A stretch of 64,000 nucleotides of DNA from SSC4 sp964443225. GTDB lineage: Bacteria; Chloroflexota; Anaerolineae; SSC4; Amarolineaceae. Of this stretch, positions 51,869-60,132 are shown one piece after another (position 1 is the stretch's first letter; each line of letters opens with the position of its first letter). Under the pieces are notes generated by a model. The model made no database searches, was not told where the DNA came from, and saw only the letters and a list, made by a program, of their open reading frames with translations. The stretch spans positions 1 through 64,000 of the forward strand of contig CAYUCC010000008.1 in the NCBI GenBank assembly GCA_964443225.1, in the 5' to 3' direction. The translations under genes and the position numbers were made by a program.

Positions 51869-52416
51869 CAGACCAAGTAGAGATCACAGAGGAGTTCTTT
51901 TCCAGTTTGCGTGGCTGGTTGGCTGCCAAAACAACCCCTGATATGAAGTGGCTGCTCGTCCACGCCGACGATGGTGTAATCTGGGGACGGCGCGAACCTG
52001 ATGGATCGCTGCTTTTATCGAGCGACGTGTTCGACCTGAAAAGCCGCTATCCGACCATCGCGGTCGAGTTGCGCACCGAAACGTTGCAGCAGGCGCGGGT
52101 CTTTGGTGAGACGGGCGAAATCCTGGTGTGGCGGGAGGGAGCAGGCTTCAAAGCTCGTAAGATCGTAGATGGCTCGAAAACACCAGAGAACACCTTCGAA
52201 GTAAACCATCTTCTGTGGGGGCAGGGCCAGCCTGCTCTGCCGCGACAAGACTTCACGCTTTTGGTTGAAGGCCAACAGGGGCCGTGTCATGCCGTACCTC
52301 GGACTGTCAATAGCAACCGACGACCGGCGTTGAAGGTGCGGCATTACATCGATTACGACGATTACGGCCAGGCTTTTGTTTGCTTGAGCCGGCTGGTGGA
52401 TTTGGTCATTGCCTGA
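51865..52416 (+). CDS. csx19: Csx19-like protein (TIGR03984)
   Basis: This 183-residue protein has the characteristic pattern of TIGR03984/Csx19: WLLVHADDGVIWGRRE, LRTETLQQARVFGETGEIL, and FTLLVEGQQGPCHAVP. It is soluble and is found with type III-D loci. No activity is established. It is coupled to the double-RAMP gene by a four-base overlap. Its presence is one of the reasons for calling the system III-D. Confidence 0.85.
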   Translation: MTDQVEITEEFFSSLRGWLAAKTTPDMKWLLVHADDGVIWGRREPDGSLLLSSDVFDLKSRYPTIAVELRTETLQQARVFGETGEILVWREGAGFKARKIVDGSKTPENTFEVNHLLWGQGQPALPRQDFTLLVEGQQGPCHAVPRTVNSNRRPALKVRHYIDYDDYGQAFVCLSRLVDLVIA

Positions 52417-52426
52417 GGAGGATATC

Positions 52427-54817
52427 ATGACACTGAACCACAGCAACCCCACAAAACCACGCCGCGACCGCCAAGGCCACGAAACATGGGCGCGAGCACC
52501 TTATAACTTCGTACCGTTGCCTGAAGAGATGGTGCTGGCACGTCCGCCACTTGATCACGACGCCTATCATGACGCCGAGGGTTTCACAGGGTGTATCGAA
52601 TGTACTCTTGAGACTTGTTCACCTACCTATGTTCGCGGCATGTTCTCTGTTGAGCAATTTAATCGACTGGGAGACAAGAAATCGGATCAGCTCGATCCAA
52701 CGGAGAAGTCAGAACGAGCACCTTTTTTTGCCATCTCGGACGAAAAGGTTGAAGGACACTCGGTTCCCGTCATCCCGGGCAGCTCTCTGCGAGGCATGAT
52801 TCGCTCTCTGGTCGAGATCATCGGTTATGGCCGAATGCGTTGGGTAGGCAAGGAACCCACTTTCACCTTTCGAGCGGTGGCGGCATCTCGGGATGATCCC
52901 TTACGCGACCCCTACCGTGATGTGATCGGGGCTTTCGGGGCCAATGTCCGCGCCGGTTATCTGCGTCGGGAAGGCGATGACTGGTTTGTGGAACCAGCAT
53001 TGACGCCGCAATCTCAGGGATGGCCGGAAAAGTCGGCTTACCTGAAGGTCAAGGAGCGGCAGATCGATAACAGGGCCATCCCTGGCTTCCTTCGTTTCAA
53101 TAGCGAAGGTTATCGCCCACAGCTTCATGACGTAACATTCGATGTGGGTTTCGGTGCGGGACAGAGCGGGCGGTACGTATACATCACACAAATTGGCGAT
53201 GGAAAGGCTGGCTACAAGTACAAAGGTGTCCTGGTGTGTTCAGGAAACATGCTCGAAACTGGCAAGTCGGGCCAGAGGTCGCCGCGCAAGGGTCATGCGC
53301 TGGTGCTCGCCAGAGACTCTAGAGCACGACCATTGAAGGTCCGACCACAGGCAGTGAAGGACTATCTGGCTGGGCTAACGCCATTCCAACATGAAGACCT
53401 CTCTCACGATTGGGACAAAAGAGGAGATGGCTGTCTGAAGGAAGGCGCGCCCGTGTTCTACGTGTCTGAAGGCAACGAGGTTGTCTATTTTGGCCACAGC
53501 CCGAATTTTCGCATACCTATGCGGCTTTTTGGTGATAACAGCAAACGTGCAGCGATTCCTCCCGACTTCATCCCAGAGAAATTACTTTCTGATCCCCGCC
53601 CCGATCTTGCTGATGCTATCTTCGGCTGGGTGGAAGAAGAAGGTACAGGGCCTTGCACTGATCCGAAACCCGGCGATCTTCCGCGTGGAAGGGCAGGTCG
53701 GGTCTATTTCGAGGATGCTCGATTTATCGAAGCGACGAACGGGGTGTGGCTGCGACCCGAACCTATCACTCCCCACACATTGGGAAGCCCCAAACCTACC
53801 ACTTTTCAGCATTATCTTGTTCAGGATCAGCGCGCCGGCCACGATCCGGATCGAAAAGAGACATTGGCGCACTACGGTACGGACCGCGATGAGACACGAC
53901 TACGCGGCCACAAACTCTATTGGCACAAGGGAGCCAATCCTGACATTGAAGCCACTGCCAAGGAACGCCAGCACGACAACCAGTTGACCCGCATCATGCC
54001 ATTGCGGGTCGGCGTCAGCTTCAGCTTCAAAATTCGTTTCGAGAATCTACGAACCGAGGAATTAGGTGCGCTGTGGTGGGCACTGGCATTGCCGGGCGAG
54101 CCTGGTAAGACCTATCGCCACAAGCTGGGTATGGGGAAACCATTGGGCATGGGGGCGGTGGCGATTGCGCCAAGATTAGTGCTCAATCATCGCGGGCAGG
54201 AGCGATACGGTGCGCTCTTCGAGGGAGCTTCCTGGAAGACGGGAGAGAAAGAGGCGGATCCTCTGGCCCATGTGCAGGCATTCGAGCGTCACGTACTCTC
54301 CGAAATTGGTGCTGCAACCGAAAAGTCACTGGCTGAAGTCGAACGTATCCGTATGTTGTTGACCATGTTGGAGTGGCGTGAAGGAACCGAGGCATGGAAT
54401 GACGCGACTCGCTACATGGAGATCGAGCATGGGGAAGATAAGATAAATGAGTACAAAGAACGACCTGCACTGCCCGATCCAATCGCAGTGGCAACTGGTC
54501 GTCGGTTGCCTCAAACAGACGCTCACACGCGCCCACAGCCAACTCCGTCATCAATACACGGGAAGGATCAACCACCCACAGGTGTTAGCAACCAGTCGAA
54601 AGTCGACACAATTGCGACCCTGAAAGGAATTGTCAAGCGATGGGATGATCAAAAAGGTTACGGGTTCATCACGCAGTCAGATGGCAGCGAGATATTTGTT
54701 CATCACAGCAATATCCTTGGCGCTGGTCGGAAGACGCTCCGGCAAGGCCAATCGGTAACGTATCGTGTTGGACCGGGTATGAAAGGGCCGGAGGCAAAGG
54801 AAGTTAGACCGCAATGA
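52427..54817 (+). CDS. large RAMP protein (TIGR03986-like) fused to a cold-shock domain
   Basis: This 796-residue protein uses the ATG at 52427, preceded by GAGGAGG six bases away, rather than 52409. RAMP signatures include GCIECTLETCSPTYVRG, FPVIPGSSLRGMIRSL-like VPVIPGSSLRGMIRSLVEII, and a glycine-rich KLGMGKPLGMGAVAIAPRL. It resembles the TIGR03986 CRISPR RAMP family. After a polar linker (about residues 690-730) comes a complete cold-shock domain (DNA 54617-54814): GIVKRWDDQKGYGFI (RNP1) and EIFVHHSNI (RNP2). The domain should bind single-stranded RNA or DNA. It is the last gene of the coupled effector operon. Confidence 0.87.
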   Translation: MTLNHSNPTKPRRDRQGHETWARAPYNFVPLPEEMVLARPPLDHDAYHDAEGFTGCIECTLETCSPTYVRGMFSVEQFNRLGDKKSDQLDPTEKSERAPFFAISDEKVEGHSVPVIPGSSLRGMIRSLVEIIGYGRMRWVGKEPTFTFRAVAASRDDPLRDPYRDVIGAFGANVRAGYLRREGDDWFVEPALTPQSQGWPEKSAYLKVKERQIDNRAIPGFLRFNSEGYRPQLHDVTFDVGFGAGQSGRYVYITQIGDGKAGYKYKGVLVCSGNMLETGKSGQRSPRKGHALVLARDSRARPLKVRPQAVKDYLAGLTPFQHEDLSHDWDKRGDGCLKEGAPVFYVSEGNEVVYFGHSPNFRIPMRLFGDNSKRAAIPPDFIPEKLLSDPRPDLADAIFGWVEEEGTGPCTDPKPGDLPRGRAGRVYFEDARFIEATNGVWLRPEPITPHTLGSPKPTTFQHYLVQDQRAGHDPDRKETLAHYGTDRDETRLRGHKLYWHKGANPDIEATAKERQHDNQLTRIMPLRVGVSFSFKIRFENLRTEELGALWWALALPGEPGKTYRHKLGMGKPLGMGAVAIAPRLVLNHRGQERYGALFEGASWKTGEKEADPLAHVQAFERHVLSEIGAATEKSLAEVERIRMLLTMLEWREGTEAWNDATRYMEIEHGEDKINEYKERPALPDPIAVATGRRLPQTDAHTRPQPTPSSIHGKDQPPTGVSNQSKVDTIATLKGIVKRWDDQKGYGFITQSDGSEIFVHHSNILGAGRKTLRQGQSVTYRVGPGMKGPEAKEVRPQ

Positions 54818-54892
54818 ACAGGAATCTCGTCGTGCTGCGAATCACTTTGGGTTCCTCGCCTTCCCAGCTTGTAACGAGCGATGGAGGTCAAC

Positions 54893-56512
54893 TTGACCGT
54901 TGAAGCCATCCGTTTGGAAAACTACATGGGGTTCGAGGATAGCGGCTGGATTGAACTACGGCCGATTACCCTACTGTTTGGCCGCAACTCCAGTGGCAAA
55001 AGCGCAGTCATTCGGGCGCTGCGACTGCTACGGCAAAGCCTGGATATTCCCAGTGGTCGCGGTGCACTCTGGTTCTCATCACCGCAGGGCATAGATCTGG
55101 GGCCGTATTGGGAAACAGTTCATCGGCTGCCCGGTCTGGGCAAACCCATAGAGGGTGAACCGCTACCCAGAATGCTATTCGGCTTTCGCTGCGAACTGCT
55201 CACGATTCTCGACGAATTGTGGGGTCTCTTGGAACAATACCTGAGCACGCGGGGCGAGGAGGTGCCAACGCGAGAATATCTGCCAACGGCTGTTGAGGCT
55301 GAGCTGGTTTTCGAGTCCACCAAGAACGATGAGCAGGCGAGGTTGTCGGAGGTAACCATTAGTTGCGTTGTTGCCCGCAACGATACAAGCCACACATGCA
55401 ACGTGTTCTCTGCGTTGCGACTTGGTGGAGATGATGCTTACACATTTGGTGAAGAATGGTGGTTCGCCAGCGACTTGCTGATCAGTAACACCGAGGCGGG
55501 CGACAGCTCGTGGAGTGGTTGGGGGATCGATACAGGGAATAGCTTCTTGCCTCGGCTAGCTCCGGTTACGCGGCAAGCGGTAGCCAACCGCCAGCCGCAG
55601 CATGATTTCGTCGACCGGCTTTTGGGAGAAATCACGAGCCAGGTGGCGGATTTTCTGCGTCGGCTCGTACATTTGGGGCCGATTCGTCCGGAACCACGCA
55701 GAGTTTATGCCTATGGCCGAATGGACATTGAAGCATTGGAACACGCAGGCTGGCGGGGCTTCGTGCGACTCTTGCAGGGAGATGTAGATCAAAACGCAAC
55801 GCAGAGGATCGATACCTGGCTGCTGGCTGCCGGACTGGCCGAGAAGCTTGACGTAAGACCGTTTGTGAGCGCAGAACATGTTGGTGTGCTGACCCAACTT
55901 TCTCTTCAAGATTTATCGGGACTCCTTGTTAATCTGGCTGACGTCGGATATGGGATATCTCAAGTAATTCCAGTGTTAGTCGAGTGTGCTACAGCGGAGC
56001 CGGGCGATTTAGTCATCGTCGAACAACCGGAATTGCACCTCCATTCATCGGCCCAGGCTAAGTTAGGCGATCTATTCATCGAGGCTGCCCTTCGCAGTCT
56101 ACTTGTTGACTGGCGAAAAAGAACCCAGAGCGCACTGGAGACATCGGGAGCATTACCCCATACTCCGATTGCCCACAATGCCTTGCCCGTTCCCGGTCCG
56201 CGCTTCTTGATCGAGACTCACAGCGAACACCTCCTATTACGTCTTCGTCGCAGAGCTGCTGAGACCCTCACTTTTCAAAGCAATAAGCAAAACCTTCAAT
56301 CTGAAACACAAGATGTGCCTGATTGGATACTTTCGGCAAATGATCTCAGAGTCTACTTCATTTTCAGAGAGGAGGGTTTGCACAGCAAAGTCGTTCAAAT
56401 AGGAATTGAGCATTATGGTGAGCTTGATGTGAGTAAAGCTCCACCAGAGTTCGATGATTTCTTTGCTGATGATTTGATCGAGCTTGTCGCTTTGGCGCGC
56501 GCATTGCCGTGA
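54893..56512 (+). CDS. ABC/OLD-like AAA ATPase (DUF3696-type)
   Basis: This protein is about 539 residues. TTG at 54893, five bases after GGAGG, is preferred; an ATG at 54881 would add four residues. The sequence VEAIRLENYMGFEDSGWIEL, Walker A LLFGRNSSGKSAV, Walker B DLVIVEQPELHLHSSAQ and the H-loop FLIETHSEHLLLRLRRR define the SMC/ABC-type ATPases with DUF3696. The long insertion (about 100-280) is the coiled arm region. It is coupled to the nuclease-like gene 10 bp downstream, as in two-gene ATPase-nuclease defence modules. The specific system is not identified. Confidence 0.85.
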   Translation: MTVEAIRLENYMGFEDSGWIELRPITLLFGRNSSGKSAVIRALRLLRQSLDIPSGRGALWFSSPQGIDLGPYWETVHRLPGLGKPIEGEPLPRMLFGFRCELLTILDELWGLLEQYLSTRGEEVPTREYLPTAVEAELVFESTKNDEQARLSEVTISCVVARNDTSHTCNVFSALRLGGDDAYTFGEEWWFASDLLISNTEAGDSSWSGWGIDTGNSFLPRLAPVTRQAVANRQPQHDFVDRLLGEITSQVADFLRRLVHLGPIRPEPRRVYAYGRMDIEALEHAGWRGFVRLLQGDVDQNATQRIDTWLLAAGLAEKLDVRPFVSAEHVGVLTQLSLQDLSGLLVNLADVGYGISQVIPVLVECATAEPGDLVIVEQPELHLHSSAQAKLGDLFIEAALRSLLVDWRKRTQSALETSGALPHTPIAHNALPVPGPRFLIETHSEHLLLRLRRRAAETLTFQSNKQNLQSETQDVPDWILSANDLRVYFIFREEGLHSKVVQIGIEHYGELDVSKAPPEFDDFFADDLIELVALARALP

Positions 56513-56522
56513 GGAAACAAAC

Positions 56523-57533
56523 GTGAGGATAGCAATTGCCCCAGATGTATTGGCTCTTGCAGCAACCAATGACGCCTGTCTTCAAGCTTTAACCAAACTC
56601 GAACAAGACAAAGGCACACACTGGTTTGTTGTGACACAGAAATTGAAGAAGTTCTATAGCGAATTCCTTGATTTGCGGGGTCGCCCAGCAACCATTGGCG
56701 GTGATTTGGCGCGAGCTATTGCGCGGCACTTTGTGAGCGGAACGACCTTCCACTATCTCTCGCTTGACCCAGAGTGTCCGTTGCCCACGGACATTAAGGA
56801 CATGTTCGTGGAATGCGATCTTACCGACGCTGAGCAACACCTAATCTCCGTCGCAGTATCCCTAGGAAATGGTAAACCCCTGACAGAAATTGGCCCTAGC
56901 GTTGTTTTGTTTCTGGCGTGTTCTTCCTTGCCACCGACCCGATGCTTGAATCGACACCAAGTACGTGAAGACCTTTGTCGATTAATCAATGCTTTAGAGA
57001 TACACTGTGCTGAAGATCCTCGGTCGATAGATCGTTTTCATGTAGATCCGCGTGACATGACTAATAACAAGCAGCATGATGCGCGCTTTCAAGATCAATG
57101 CACCCTTTGGTTAACGCGAAAGTTCTACAGTGGGGGCAATTCGGGCATAAGAGTTTTTGGGCACGAAATCGATTCATTTTGTGAAGCAGAAATGGGAGGG
57201 CTTCATCAAGTGATTATTGGCGAATGCAAGCTAATTCACAGTGCTGCGGACAAGTCCGAGCCGCATCGAAAAGCAGTCAATCAATTGCACGAGCGCGTAA
57301 AAGCACTATTCAGAAAACATCCTTCTCTGATTACCACTAATGGTGTAAGATTGGAGTGCTTTCTTTTCAGCAATGTCCCAGGCGACTATGATCCTGTAGT
57401 GAAATCAATGGCGAGGGAAATTGAGAACGAGTATGACACGAAGATCCACTTTCTTCGTGTGATGATGCCCAGCCGATGGCAGAACATCCCAGACTGGAAT
57501 TTGAGAGATGAACATTTCGAGGACATGACCTAA
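56523..57533 (+). CDS. PIN-like plus PD-(D/E)XK nuclease-like protein, partner of the ATPase
   Basis: This 336-residue protein has a GTG start after GAGGAAAC. The N-terminus RIAIAPDVLALAA resembles a PIN strand with its first acidic residue, and DLTDAEQHLISVAVSLGNG fits the later acidic helix (about residues 95-120). The C-terminal half contains a restriction-nuclease-like core: GHEIDSFCEAEMGG, then QVIIGECKLIHS (E-x-K in GECK), and KAVNQLHERVKALF. Its coupling to an ABC-type ATPase suggests a toxin-like nuclease controlled by it. No named family is recognised. Confidence 0.65.
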   Translation: MRIAIAPDVLALAATNDACLQALTKLEQDKGTHWFVVTQKLKKFYSEFLDLRGRPATIGGDLARAIARHFVSGTTFHYLSLDPECPLPTDIKDMFVECDLTDAEQHLISVAVSLGNGKPLTEIGPSVVLFLACSSLPPTRCLNRHQVREDLCRLINALEIHCAEDPRSIDRFHVDPRDMTNNKQHDARFQDQCTLWLTRKFYSGGNSGIRVFGHEIDSFCEAEMGGLHQVIIGECKLIHSAADKSEPHRKAVNQLHERVKALFRKHPSLITTNGVRLECFLFSNVPGDYDPVVKSMAREIENEYDTKIHFLRVMMPSRWQNIPDWNLRDEHFEDMT

Positions 57534-57581
57534 CGTTATCCTCCTGTCAGACTTGATCTAATGTATCTTGTGGCAGTCCTC

Positions 57582-57698
57582 ATAATTCATCCAAGAGGTG
57601 TGCCTGGGCGTGCAGTGGAAGACGATACGGTGGGCCGGGTCGGTCAGGAAGGTAGCGCGCGTCCCCATCGGCTGCAAGATCCCGCTTTCCAACCCGTT
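57582..57698 (-). mobile_element. remnant of an IS630-family transposase gene
   Basis: The minus-strand translation reads NGLESGILQPMGTRATFLTD and then PAHRIVFHCTPRHTSWMN. This is the conserved DDE-domain region of IS630-type transposases (HRI.FHYTPKHASWLNQ in the family). Only about 39 codons remain and no terminal repeats were recognised. It sits at the right border of the low-GC CRISPR core, consistent with past mobile-element activity. Confidence 0.7.
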
Positions 57699-57733
57699 GC
57701 GAGGTCAAAGTTGATCATGAACAATAGTGTGAC

Positions 57734-58022
57734 ATGCCGAATTTACTCGAACTCCCGGCGTTCGACCTTGCCGCGTACTAACGGATGGCCCGGATGCTTG
57801 CACTCCAACGCCTGCACGTCGGTCAATTCATCGCTGCAGAGCGTCCGTTCGCCTTGGACAGCCAGCGCTGGTGCATTGACGTGCGTCATTTGACATACAA
57901 CCATCATCGAGCATTTCCGCCCGCGCTTCGCCAGGATCGTACACGACACCGCTCACACCGGTCGGGCATTCCACGATGACCTGACGGCGGTCTACTGGCA
58001 ACTGCTGCCCGAAACGGAGTAG
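57734..58022 (+). pseudogene. degraded ORF of unknown family
   Basis: The frame from 57734 reads MPNLLELPAFDLAAY, hits a TAA at 57779, continues in the same frame as MARMLALQRLHVGQFIAAER and then CIDVRHLTYN, and shifts by +1 near 57900-57927 to end FARIVHDTAHTGRAFHDDL and TAVYWQLLPETE before TAG (58020-58022). Protein-like composition on both sides of each lesion argues for one decayed gene of about 95 codons. It lies five bases before the next intact ORF and was probably co-transcribed with it. Confidence 0.5.
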
Positions 58023-58027
58023 ATAGT

Positions 58028-58531
58028 ATGAAAAATGCATCCACCCGCATCCCCAACAGCTGGTACCAGCGCACCCCCTTCGGCAAACTGAAAGCCATCC
58101 CGGCCTTCGGCCTGCTGAACATGATCGTGCTCACAGCCGAGGCGGACCGGCTCACCAACGGCGAGTTCGAGCTGGAAGTGAGCGTATGCTGCTGCATCGG
58201 GCCAAAACCGCTGCTGGATCGGCTGTGGCTCCAGCCATCACCCGATATCCTCCCCAAATGGGTTGCGCTGCTGGCCAGGTTCCTGGGCTGGGACGACGAT
58301 GCGTTCGTCGTGCCACACCCCGTGTTGGAGCCGGCCGGGCGGGCCGTGGCGGTCGGCAGTGCCAACCAGCGCGAGTGGCTGCACCACCAGCAGGAGAAAT
58401 TCGTAACCCAGGCCGGAATGGAACTGGTGGGTTTCCGGAAGCGACCGGGCAGCATTCCAGTTGCAGAGTATCGGCCACGTGCAGCTGATGGGGATGAGCA
58501 CCCGAAAGACTCTGCCGGGGAAGCCACTTGA
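58028..58531 (+). CDS. hypothetical protein
   Basis: This 167-residue soluble protein starts MKNASTRIPNSWYQRTPFGK. No domain was recognised. Notable features are CCCIGPKPLLDRLWLQPSPD in the middle and a C-terminal polar tail (RPRAADGDEHPKDSAGEAT). It follows the degraded ORF by five bases, so it may be the surviving member of a two-gene unit. The GAGTAGATAGT upstream sequence gives only a weak ribosome site. Confidence 0.6.
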   Translation: MKNASTRIPNSWYQRTPFGKLKAIPAFGLLNMIVLTAEADRLTNGEFELEVSVCCCIGPKPLLDRLWLQPSPDILPKWVALLARFLGWDDDAFVVPHPVLEPAGRAVAVGSANQREWLHHQQEKFVTQAGMELVGFRKRPGSIPVAEYRPRAADGDEHPKDSAGEAT

Positions 58532-58581
58532 CAAAGCTGGACTCTGATGTTATAGTCGTACATGTTATCTAACTTAGATAA
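58528..58581 (+). promoter_or_regulatory. promoter and operator of the Phd-DUF433/DUF5615 module
   Basis: TTGACA (58528-58533) and TATAGT (58551-58556) are separated by 17 bases. Just downstream, at the transcription start, lies the perfect palindrome TTATCTAACTTAGATAA (58565-58581). This is a typical autorepression site for an antitoxin with a DNA-binding domain. Confidence 0.75.
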
Positions 58582-58605
58582 GATAGTTCAAGGGGTGGAT
58601 AAACT

Positions 58606-59202
58606 ATGGTCGTCCAACTACCATCCAGTCAGGTACAACAAAATTTCGGCGCGGCGGTGGAGCGGGCGCTGCGTGGGGAAGACGTGGTCATCGAAAGGTA
58701 TGGGACGCCACGCGCCGCCCTCGTGGAATATGGGCGCTATCAGCGGTTGGTGGCAGCGGCGCAGACGCAGGCCACTGCGCAACCAGCCACGACTCCGCCT
58801 GAATCGCCGGCACAGCTGCGTGAAGCAAGTGTGACCTACCATGTGGCGCGCAGCCTGGCAGACTCGGGAGAACAGGCTGCAAATCATTCGGCTGCCGCGC
58901 CGGCGCCAGCCTACCGCTACGTGACGCGCGCACCGGGCGTCTGTGACGGCCACCCGATTCTGCACGGCACGCGCGTGACCGTGCGGGCAGTCGTCGGCTA
59001 TCACAAACTTGGCCTGAGTGTGGACGAAATCCTGGCTGCGCTGCCGCACCTGACGCCAGCACAGGTGTACGAGGCGTTGAGCTATTACCACGATCACGTG
59101 CAGGAGATCGAGCAAGAAATAGACGAAAATCAACGAGCGAGCCTGATCGAACGGTACGGCTTGCAGGTGGCGGCCGATGGTCGGATAACGTTTGGGGGTT
59201 GA
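58606..59202 (+). CDS. Phd-like plus DUF433 fused antitoxin
   Basis: This 198-residue protein follows an AAGGGGTGG site. Residues 1-50 match Phd/YefM antitoxins (QLPSSQVQQNFGAAVERALR, DVVIERYGTPRAALVEY). Residues about 55-105 are a Pro/Ala-rich linker. Residues about 105-170 are a DUF433 domain (RAPGVCDGHPILHGTRVTVR, LPHLTPAQVYEALSYYHDHV). Both halves are known antitoxin domains, so this is an unusual double antitoxin, presumably repressing its own promoter. It overlaps or abuts the toxin gene downstream. Confidence 0.85.
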   Translation: MVVQLPSSQVQQNFGAAVERALRGEDVVIERYGTPRAALVEYGRYQRLVAAAQTQATAQPATTPPESPAQLREASVTYHVARSLADSGEQAANHSAAAPAPAYRYVTRAPGVCDGHPILHGTRVTVRAVVGYHKLGLSVDEILAALPHLTPAQVYEALSYYHDHVQEIEQEIDENQRASLIERYGLQVAADGRITFGG

Positions 59203-59209
59203 GCCGGCT

Positions 59210-59578
59210 GTGGCTGAATCCGCTGCCCTATTCATCCGACTCTACCTCGATGAAGACGTTTCCCCCGCAGTGGCGGTTGCCATCCGCAGGCGAGGATTCG
59301 ATGCCATCAGCGTCCATGAGCTGGACCGCCGGGGACAATCGGATTCCGAACAACTGGTCCACGCTGCGGCCGACGACCGGACGCTGTTTACCTTCAATGC
59401 AGCCGACTTCCTTCGGCTGCATCGGGCGTGGATCGAGCAGGGTCGACCCCATGGCGGGATTATCGTGGCCGAACAAGCGGCCGTGGGGGAAACCACACGA
59501 CGGCTGCTGAAGCTGCTGAACCGTGTAACGGCGGATGAAATGCACAACCAGATCTATTGGCTGCCAGGCGTTGATTGA
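59210..59578 (+). CDS. DUF5615 putative toxin (PIN-like)
   Basis: This 122-residue protein uses a GTG start (MAESAALFIRLYLDEDVSP); a TTG at 59192 inside the antitoxin gene is the alternative. The DUF5615 pattern is complete: LYLDEDVSPAVAVAIRRRGF, DAISVHELDRRGQSDSEQL, LFTFNAADFLRLH, and GGIIVAEQ. These proteins share the PIN fold and are regarded as toxins paired with DUF433. The intact module here contrasts with the truncated copy at 39092-39449. Confidence 0.85.
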   Translation: MAESAALFIRLYLDEDVSPAVAVAIRRRGFDAISVHELDRRGQSDSEQLVHAAADDRTLFTFNAADFLRLHRAWIEQGRPHGGIIVAEQAAVGETTRRLLKLLNRVTADEMHNQIYWLPGVD

Positions 59579-59652
59579 CATCCAGGCTACGCACAGGGTC
59601 TACATCTGGCGAACACTCCGGCTTTTACAACCGTATGCTGTCAAGCTGCACT

Positions 59653-59680
59653 TTTCAACCGTATCTCGCCAGGCTACACT
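59653..59680 (+). promoter_or_regulatory. candidate promoter of csx15
   Basis: TTTCAA and TACACT are separated by 16 bases, 13 bases before the csx15 ATG. The -35 region is part of a direct repeat CAACCGTAT (59628-59636 and 59656-59664). Confidence 0.4.
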
Positions 59681-59693
59681 TCGAGGTGCGCCT

Positions 59694-60086
59694 ATGCTGC
59701 TCATCAACTTCAGCCACCCTATCACCGCCGCCCAACACGCACAGCTCGCATACCTGACCGGCCAGCCGATCGAGGACGTGCGCAGTCAAATGCCGCAGTT
59801 CGACGCGGACCAACCCCTCGCCGACCAGGTACGCCTCCTCGTCGACACAGTTGGCCTCTCAGCGGAGGAATGGCAAACCACGCCGCTCATCGTCAACCCG
59901 CCGGGCCTGGCACCTGCCGCGGCCGCGGTGCTCGCCGAGCTGCACGGGCGTATGGGCTACTTCTCAAGCATCCTGCGCCTGCGGCCCGTGCCCAACACCA
60001 CGCCGACCCGCTACGAAATCGCCGAAATCATCAACCTGCAGGCGCTGCGCGATGCAGCACGGGGGCGCCGACAGGGTACCGGCTGA
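59694..60086 (+). CDS. csx15: Csx15, CRISPR-associated protein
   Basis: This 130-residue protein starts MLLINFSHPITAAQHAQLAY. The pattern QMPQFDADQPLADQVRLLVD, EEWQTTPLIVNPPGLAPAAA and LAELHGRMGYFSSILRLRPV matches the Csx15 family, which is restricted to type III CRISPR neighbourhoods and is of unknown activity. The fold is probably a small alpha/beta domain. It stands 190 bp before the TM-CARF gene. Confidence 0.82.
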   Translation: MLLINFSHPITAAQHAQLAYLTGQPIEDVRSQMPQFDADQPLADQVRLLVDTVGLSAEEWQTTPLIVNPPGLAPAAAAVLAELHGRMGYFSSILRLRPVPNTTPTRYEIAEIINLQALRDAARGRRQGTG

Positions 60087-60132
60087 GTTCATCGTTGGCT
60101 GTGTTCGAGCTTCTGGTGTGAACGCACAGAAT

